Below, piece by piece: positions 59,601 to 64,000 of a DNA stretch of 64,000 bases. Position 1 is the stretch's first letter. The number at the start of each line of letters is the position of its first letter. The stretch comes from UBA11358 sp049517655 (lineage in GTDB: Bacteria; Verrucomicrobiota; Verrucomicrobiia; Limisphaerales; UBA11358). The translations under genes and the position numbers were made by a program. The notes under the pieces are model-generated. The model was not told where the DNA came from and made no database searches. It worked only from the letters and a program-made list of their open reading frames with translations. Where the stretch lies: assembly GCA_049517655.1 (NCBI GenBank), contig JBEKRQ010000001.1, positions 620,001 to 684,000 on the forward strand, read 5' to 3'.

Positions 59601-62165
59601 GCGATCCATGTCAATGGCGGTATAGGCGAGCTCGCCTTTGGTGCTGTAGGCATAAAGGGTTGAAACGTTGTCAGGATCAATCGTATTGGTGAGCTGGCCT
59701 TTTGAGTTGTAGAAGGACTGGCTGTAGTGATTATCAGCATAAAGTGTTTTGACGGTGCGGCCCGCCATATCGGTATAGGTCTTTGTCCATTCGGAAGTGA
59801 GGTTGCCATTGACATCGAGATTGGTTTCCACGGTGTAGGTCCAATAAGCGCCGGAATTATATTCCACGCCGTAGCTGTAGGCTTTTCCGTGCACGGCAAT
59901 GCCAGTAACACTCTTGAGCGAGCCGTCGGCATAATAAGTGTCAATGCGCGTGCCGCCATTGGGATAAACGCTGGTGCGGATAGTTCCGCCCGTTGGGGCA
60001 TTCGTCCGGCTGTAAGTGGTGACGCCGTCTAGGGCGTTGGTCTGTGCAATGAGTTCACCGGCCAGGTCATAGGATGACTGCCCAAGAATTACCGATGAGT
60101 CATCGGAGCCCACCCTGACAGATGCGAGGACATGACCGGCGGCGTCGAGGGCATTGGTGAAGGTGATGGGGTTGTTGCCGGTGCCATTGACATACCTTGC
60201 ATAACCGATTTGGCGTTTGGCGGGGTCGTAGAGGTATTGGGTGAACACGCCGTCGCGGTCAATGGTGTTGTCCAGCCCACAACAGCCGTATTGGGTCGTC
60301 TCGGTCGTGCCGTCGTTGTATTGAACCAGTGTGGGCCGGCCCAAATCATCCGTCTGGAGGGTTACTGCGGAGGACAGCAACAATCCAGAGGCGATGTCGT
60401 AGGTCGCGTTGGAGATCGAGTTGCCCCCCAAATCCACCACGGTCACGGCCTTGGTGCCATCCACGACGTTGGTGCCCGTGGCATCGGGCACCCCCGACCA
60501 AACGGTGGTCGTCAAGCCGGTCGCATTGGTGGCATACTGATAAACACTCACCGTGCCGTCGGGGTTTTTCGTCCAAGCGGGATAACTTTCAAAATTGCCA
60601 TCGGTGAACGAAGTATTGACTGTGACGAGATTGTTCAATGCGCCAATCACGGCGCCCGGTGTCTGGCACACGAAGTTGCTTACGCCTCCCGGAAAATCCA
60701 CACGGTAGGAACGGGCTGTTTCCTGACCCAGCAAAGTCTCCACCGTTGTTGACTGCGCTGTGACACCGCTAGTGCCGGTAGTGTAACCATTAATTGTCAC
60801 ACGGCATTGGGATTCCGGAGCGCCCACAGGCGCATCCTTAAATTGTGCCACTGTCTTCACCCGGCGGGACCCGGAATCATACTGATAAAGCTCCCAATAG
60901 CCGGACGGCGTTGTGATTTGCTTCAATTGTCCGTAGTTGCCGCCATCCACGGCAGCGTTGGTGTAATAGCTCCATGTATTGGTCTGCGCTCCAAGCCCGT
61001 CCGGATTCACGATCCGTTGGATGAGATTCGTTTCGTCCCACGGAAATACCTGATACGTTTCGACCTGCTTAAAGGCCACAGTGTCATCTGCATTCAATAC
61101 GACGTTTGTTTCGGTGAGGATCGTCTGGCTGCCATCCCAAAACTGCGACCGTGTTTCTTTGCGTAGTCCGTCACCGGTGATCAATTCCCAGTATTGTGCG
61201 TTCGCAACCCAAGTGTAATCATATTGATGATCACCCAGCTGGCCCGTGGTATTGATGCGCAATCGGTTATAGGTGTTGGTGGAAGCATCGGGATTTTGCA
61301 CGGTGACTGCGTTAAAGGGCTGGCCGGTGGGCGGATAGAGACCGTTAATTTTATTCAGGCTGAAATTGGATGCCGTGTAGAAGTTAACCGAATAGCAGAA
61401 ATCGTTGCTGACAATGACATCGGCAAGCAGTTGCGAAGTGCGTACCTGCCGCAACACGCCTGTGGCACCGTCATTGATCCGCTCGACGGATGCGCCTAAA
61501 TATGCCTGAATGCCGTCAGGCTTGGCCAAAGACAAGCCCGGATAGTTGTCTTCGATGACCAGTTGCCCGGCATTTTGCTGATATGCATACTTGCCGAGTC
61601 CCATTCTGAAATGAAGGCTATTAAGACCGGCTTCTACAGAACCAGCGGCGCAGCTATTACCACTGCAACCGCCGCATTTAGCCCGCCAAGTAATATAAAC
61701 AGGGGGGCCACTAAACGGCCAGCCAATATGGTTTCCACAACCATCGTCATCGGTTGCAGTGATCGTAACTTGCAGGCGTTTGCCATTGGGACAAATGGAT
61801 ATATCACTTGCTGGCAGTTTCTGATTAATAATTTGATTCCCCCAGTGTTTACTTGGGCAGGAGAAACTCGGGCCTGTTGAGGAAACGCTTCCAATCGTGC
61901 CCTTGTCATCAAAAGAAGCACTGTTCACTATCACTTCATAATTACCGGGAATAAGCGTGAATGGAAAATCGTCACTTTCCAAAGTTCGAGTGATGGTGGC
62001 ACCGGCCCCCAGTCCGAGACTTCCCAACGACACCCAATAACTGTATGACTTGGATTGTTCCACCCACTCAGTATTCAATGCAAATACCCGGCAACAGGCA
62101 AAGCAAACCAGAAACGCCACAGTTATCCGAACATTGTAATGTAAGAAATTATAAATTAGTTTCAT
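56691..62165 (-). CDS. rhs: Full-length secreted Rhs protein with phospholipase A2-like toxin tip
   Basis: 1,824 residues from ATG 62165 (GGAGA 8 nt upstream). Signal peptide (ITVAFLVCFACCRVFA); an N-terminal region with two or three beta-rich domains (to ~280); then YD/RHS repeats to ~1,640, ending FSTKRMNDTTDLILYEMRPY...GRFLGKDPLGDEAF, and DPRGL at ~1,703, the usual junction before the tip. The tip has a PLA2 calcium loop IWGNWCGSDWTGG, active-site NCCRKHDACF (His1751, Asp1752) and CDDLLCDCARA. Rhs shells enclose toxic tips that act on neighbours. No type VI genes or VgrG are here, so export is probably Sec-based. Heptamer runs near 58,280 and 58,437 are in frame. Confidence 0.9.
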   Translation of the reverse strand: MKLIYNFLHYNVRITVAFLVCFACCRVFALNTEWVEQSKSYSYWVSLGSLGLGAGATITRTLESDDFPFTLIPGNYEVIVNSASFDDKGTIGSVSSTGPSFSCPSKHWGNQIINQKLPASDISICPNGKRLQVTITATDDDGCGNHIGWPFSGPPVYITWRAKCGGCSGNSCAAGSVEAGLNSLHFRMGLGKYAYQQNAGQLVIEDNYPGLSLAKPDGIQAYLGASVERINDGATGVLRQVRTSQLLADVIVSNDFCYSVNFYTASNFSLNKINGLYPPTGQPFNAVTVQNPDASTNTYNRLRINTTGQLGDHQYDYTWVANAQYWELITGDGLRKETRSQFWDGSQTILTETNVVLNADDTVAFKQVETYQVFPWDETNLIQRIVNPDGLGAQTNTWSYYTNAAVDGGNYGQLKQITTPSGYWELYQYDSGSRRVKTVAQFKDAPVGAPESQCRVTINGYTTGTSGVTAQSTTVETLLGQETARSYRVDFPGGVSNFVCQTPGAVIGALNNLVTVNTSFTDGNFESYPAWTKNPDGTVSVYQYATNATGLTTTVWSGVPDATGTNVVDGTKAVTVVDLGGNSISNATYDIASGLLLSSAVTLQTDDLGRPTLVQYNDGTTETTQYGCCGLDNTIDRDGVFTQYLYDPAKRQIGYARYVNGTGNNPITFTNALDAAGHVLASVRVGSDDSSVILGQSSYDLAGELIAQTNALDGVTTYSRTNAPTGGTIRTSVYPNGGTRIDTYYADGSLKSVTGIAVHGKAYSYGVEYNSGAYWTYTVETNLDVNGNLTSEWTKTYTDMAGRTVKTLYADNHYSQSFYNSKGQLTNTIDPDNVSTLYAYSTKGELAYTAIDMDRNGTIDFGGTDRITWTTNDVTTVNGVNVRRSRTYVWDQNGVDQSVLISEIRVSTDDLTNWQTVYRDAGTPVTATSQTSYSGNSRSTITTAPDGSYTISAYSYGRLTQVQRFDSSSVLLASSSYGYDPQGRQNTVTDARNGTTTYGFNNADLVTSVAAPLSQTTTTLYDNMMRPYSVIQPDGTTVNSVYLLTGELGLQYGSRTYPVGYGYDYAGRLQTMTNWSSYPNTGARLTTWNYNGQRGWLTSKAYDGGAAGPGYTYTSAGRLASRTWARGITTTYGYDNAGGLATIVYSGGTTSNVTNTYDRLGRLIQVGGASSTESLTYNSANQLLSETVNGVTVTNNYDSYLRRTNLSLLNPSSVLLASASYAYDTASRLQTVSTLDIGLGTLDSATYSYLANSPLVGQITFQQSGTTRMTTTKSYDNLNRLTQISTLDVGLRTLDSHTYNYNNANQRTRTTLADGSYWIYNYDSLGQVTSGKKYWSDGTPVAGQQFEYNFDNIGNRTQTKAGGDQGGAGLRPASYSVNTLNQITSRDYPGMNDVIGVAIATNAVTVNGQIAYRKVEYFQSAMGTNNSSAPAWLGVTVASGNNTNTGNIFITKTPETFGYDADGNLTNDGRWMLTWDAENRLTKAESLTNTPTASERKVTWEYDGKGRRIRQTTYDGSSGSYLVTEDLKFVSDGWRHIAELNATNNALVRSYTWGLDLSGSMDGAGGVGGLLMMNSAVNGEHFYAYDGNGNVAALVKASDGTVSANYEYETFGKPIRATGLMAKENPFRFSTKRMNDTTDLILYEMRPYSPSFGRFLGKDPLGDEAFLREQTKGKGWRAQKHLVEHGNLPSYLFAKNSPIDQIDPRGLKQIWGNWCGSDWTGGQNIASTDYDWENDPSPAVKDGLDNCCRKHDACFANWDLDNHKKLAGKVDTDRCDDLLCDCARANANLSNERANAEIQCAMCSRRNAEDGKGRFCCKITIISF

Positions 62166-62205
62166 GGAATTATCTCCAGTTTGGCATAAATTCATTTTTT
62201 ATTCC

Positions 62206-64000
62206 CTATTTCAACGGCGTGAACACCATCAGCCCATTTCCGGCGGTCAATCCGTTGGCCGAGTCGTAGGCCTGCCAATCACTAAGATCGCCAGTGTTGT
62301 AAACTCCGTCACCATTACTGTCTTCCAGATAATCGGGGATGCCATCGCCATCGTAATCAAGAGGATTGCCATAGGCATCCACAGCCACGTAGTGGTAGCC
62401 GATGCTCACGGTGTTGGTGCCTTCAATGACCTGATTGGTCGTGACGGTGTAGTGATACAGGCCAACCTGATCCGCCGTCGTGCTGCCAGCATGGATGAGC
62501 GGACTATCGGGCGGTTGATAGAAACCACCCAGCCAACTGGTCTGATAGGCCAGGGTTGCATTGGTCACCACGTCATTGGCATTGGTCGGATATAACCGGC
62601 CGTTGCAGTTGAGATAGGCGTTGTAACCATTGGTCAATGTGGAATTGGTAATGGTGCAAGTGTCGAAGTCGTTGTTAAAGGCATACCAGACGGTGTTCGA
62701 GGGTTGAGGCAGGTTGACGGTGGTTCCAAACACCAGATTGTTGGACAGGGCGAGCGTGGACTGAAGGTTGGTGGCAAAGTTGGCGATGGCGGAGTAATAA
62801 AAGAGATTGTTCATCAGTGTCACTGTCCCTCCAGCACTGTTGTCAATCGCCGCCCTGCACTGCACAAATTGGCTGTCCCGGACGCTCACCGTGCCTGAAC
62901 CGGAAATGCCGGTGCCCGCATATGCCAGCCGCAAAAATCTATAATCGTTGGTCTGCCCGCTTTCGTCTGAAAGATACGTCCCGCTATTGGTATTGCTTGG
63001 ATTGCCAGTGCTTCCCTCGATGGTTACGCCCGCTGAATTGTCGTCCTTGGAGGTCAAGACAGCCATGTCGGAGGGGCCGGTCAAACAGACCAATGGCCCG
63101 TTCAACGTCATTTGCGCCGCCGGTTGACCGGCGTATTTAATCACCGCTCCACCTTCGATCGTCGTGACACCGTATAATTGGACGGGTGTTCCTATGTAAT
63201 ACGTCATGTTGAATTCGAACATATAATTTGTCAGGGAACCCGAGAGAGCTGTGGGGATCGTAAGGGTCGCATTGGAACTGGTGACACTGCCCACAGCATT
63301 GGTAATCACGACGTAATAGTTGCCGGCATCGGTGGTTTGGATGTTGTTAAGTGTCAGTGTCGCGTTGGTCGCAGATTCCAGCGCAGCAGAGTTGAAATAC
63401 CACTGATAACTCAAGGACATTGTGCCAATGGCAGTCACAGTGAACGTCGCGTTACTTCCTTGAAACACTATTTGATTGGTTGGTTCTGTTATGATCATTG
63501 GCGGCATCAGCGTCGTCGCATTGGTCTCGGCCGAATAACCCGATTCCCCAACCCAGTTGCTCGCTTTAGCCCGATAGTAATACGTCGTCCCCGCCGCCAG
63601 ATTCGTGTCCACATACGACGTCACCCCCGACACCTCCGCCACCACCGTAAAAACTCCTTCGCTGTTTGTCGCCCGCTCAAGGCTGATTGCCACACCCGCG
63701 CCGCCATTCCATGTCTCCTGCCAAGTCAACCCAATCTGCGTGGACGAAATTGCCGTCGCCGTCAGGTTGGTCGGCGGCGTCGGCGCGGTCACCACCGCAT
63801 ACTTGGCATCCAAATACTCATTGACTGCCAGCCGTTCCCCCGCCGTCAGGGTTCGGTCAAACACCAGCACCTCAGCGATGTCCCCGGCAAAGCAAGGATT
63901 TCCAAAGAACCCCTCCCCTAACGTGGGATAAGGGTTATAGCCATAGATGTTGGTGGTGGTGCTGTACTGCAACTCCCCATTGATCCATGCCGCCCAGTAG
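62206..64000 (-). CDS. Large secreted multidomain protein (5' partial, runs off window)
   Basis: 598 codons are visible and the frame is open at 64,000. In order: the end of a LamG-like jelly-roll (YGYNPYPTLGEGFFGNPCFAGDIAEVLVFDRTLTAGE), an Fn3 domain (PPTNLTATAISSTQIGLTWQ), an Ig-like domain (FQGSNATFTVTAIGTMSLSYQWYF ... TTDAGNYYVV), a beta-helix stretch of ~250 residues, and a Ca-binding DYDGDGIPDYLEDSNGDGVYNTGD segment near the C-terminus. This is a typical surface or adhesin-like protein. It ends 40 nt before rhs and probably shares its mRNA. Confidence 0.8.
   Translation of the reverse strand, partial: YWAAWINGELQYSTTTNIYGYNPYPTLGEGFFGNPCFAGDIAEVLVFDRTLTAGERLAVNEYLDAKYAVVTAPTPPTNLTATAISSTQIGLTWQETWNGGAGVAISLERATNSEGVFTVVAEVSGVTSYVDTNLAAGTTYYYRAKASNWVGESGYSAETNATTLMPPMIITEPTNQIVFQGSNATFTVTAIGTMSLSYQWYFNSAALESATNATLTLNNIQTTDAGNYYVVITNAVGSVTSSNATLTIPTALSGSLTNYMFEFNMTYYIGTPVQLYGVTTIEGGAVIKYAGQPAAQMTLNGPLVCLTGPSDMAVLTSKDDNSAGVTIEGSTGNPSNTNSGTYLSDESGQTNDYRFLRLAYAGTGISGSGTVSVRDSQFVQCRAAIDNSAGGTVTLMNNLFYYSAIANFATNLQSTLALSNNLVFGTTVNLPQPSNTVWYAFNNDFDTCTITNSTLTNGYNAYLNCNGRLYPTNANDVVTNATLAYQTSWLGGFYQPPDSPLIHAGSTTADQVGLYHYTVTTNQVIEGTNTVSIGYHYVAVDAYGNPLDYDGDGIPDYLEDSNGDGVYNTGDLSDWQAYDSANGLTAGNGLMVFTPLK

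Noticed and set aside
41832..62165. Type VI secretion or contact-dependent (CdiB) locus
   Set aside because: No VgrG, PAAR, Hcp or two-partner transporter gene; the full-length Rhs has a Sec-type signal peptide instead.
48779..62595. Many long + strand frames opposite the rhs genes
   Set aside because: They mirror the YD-repeat codons and recur at the same place in each copy; no start signals or family likeness.

Overview
The window looks like chromosomal DNA from a verrucomicrobium, most likely subdivision 3 (Pedosphaera/Limisphaera-like). This is inferred, not proven. The clues are a PEP-CTERM surface protein, a homodimeric pyruvate dehydrogenase with its own lipoate genes, secreted proteins of a style common in that group, a tiny Lys/Arg-rich protein, YD-repeat (Rhs) proteins, and a great load of short interspersed repeats. 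No phage, plasmid or CRISPR locus is visible, and the only insertion-sequence trace is a fragment.

Layout. 1-7.9 kb: the end of a TPR-bearing protein, a TatD nuclease and an alpha/beta hydrolase on +. On - there are two secreted repeat proteins, a WYL regulator, an MtfA-like peptidase and Rho. 8.1-8.96 kb: no credible gene, but a strongly folded RNA on the - strand with a sigma70-type promoter and at least six GNRA-capped hairpins, upstream of rho. I could not assign it to a known family. 9.2-16.6 kb: small basic protein, lipoprotein, M23 peptidase, rlmN, hisH, a HEPN-like gene, superoxide dismutase, panD, pabA/trpG, aroB, tRNA-Pro. 16.7-28.2 kb: aceE-aceF-lpdA facing a lipoate-protein ligase, then a polyprenyl diphosphate synthase, an ECF sigma factor with probable anti-sigma, a ParA ATPase, gcvH, glutaredoxin and lipA. 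Much of this stretch concerns making and using lipoylated enzymes. 28-38.3 kb: small redox and membrane genes, tRNA-Ser, an enlarged ilvD with an internal NTF2-like domain, a PEP-CTERM protein, a CBS protein and a HAD-Lnt fusion. 38.5-41.7 kb: tRNA-Lys, tandem repeats, and a CE15-type esterase bracketed by two copies of a ~420-480 bp duplicated segment.

41.8-62.2 kb is a polymorphic-toxin island, all on -. One full-length Rhs protein (1,824 aa, signal peptide, phospholipase A2-like C-terminus) is followed by six 5'-truncated rhs copies. Each copy keeps part of the YD-repeat core plus a different C-terminal domain, and each is followed by a small membrane protein, lipoprotein or other secreted protein that is a plausible immunity factor. 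Two tips carry the phospholipase A2 CCxxHDxC signature and one (frameshifted) carries HExxH. At several joints rhs homology resumes just after the stop codon of the preceding immunity gene, and four joints share a ~32-bp tag. The island probably grew by stepwise recombination of C-terminal cassettes. A large secreted LamG/Fn3/Ig/beta-helix protein sits 40 nt upstream of the full-length rhs and runs off the window.

Across the window, heptameric repeats and palindromic elements lie between genes and also in frame inside rlmN, the lipoate ligase gene, lnt and the rhs genes, much like Rickettsia palindromic elements. One secreted protein seems to have built its signal peptide from heptamers.
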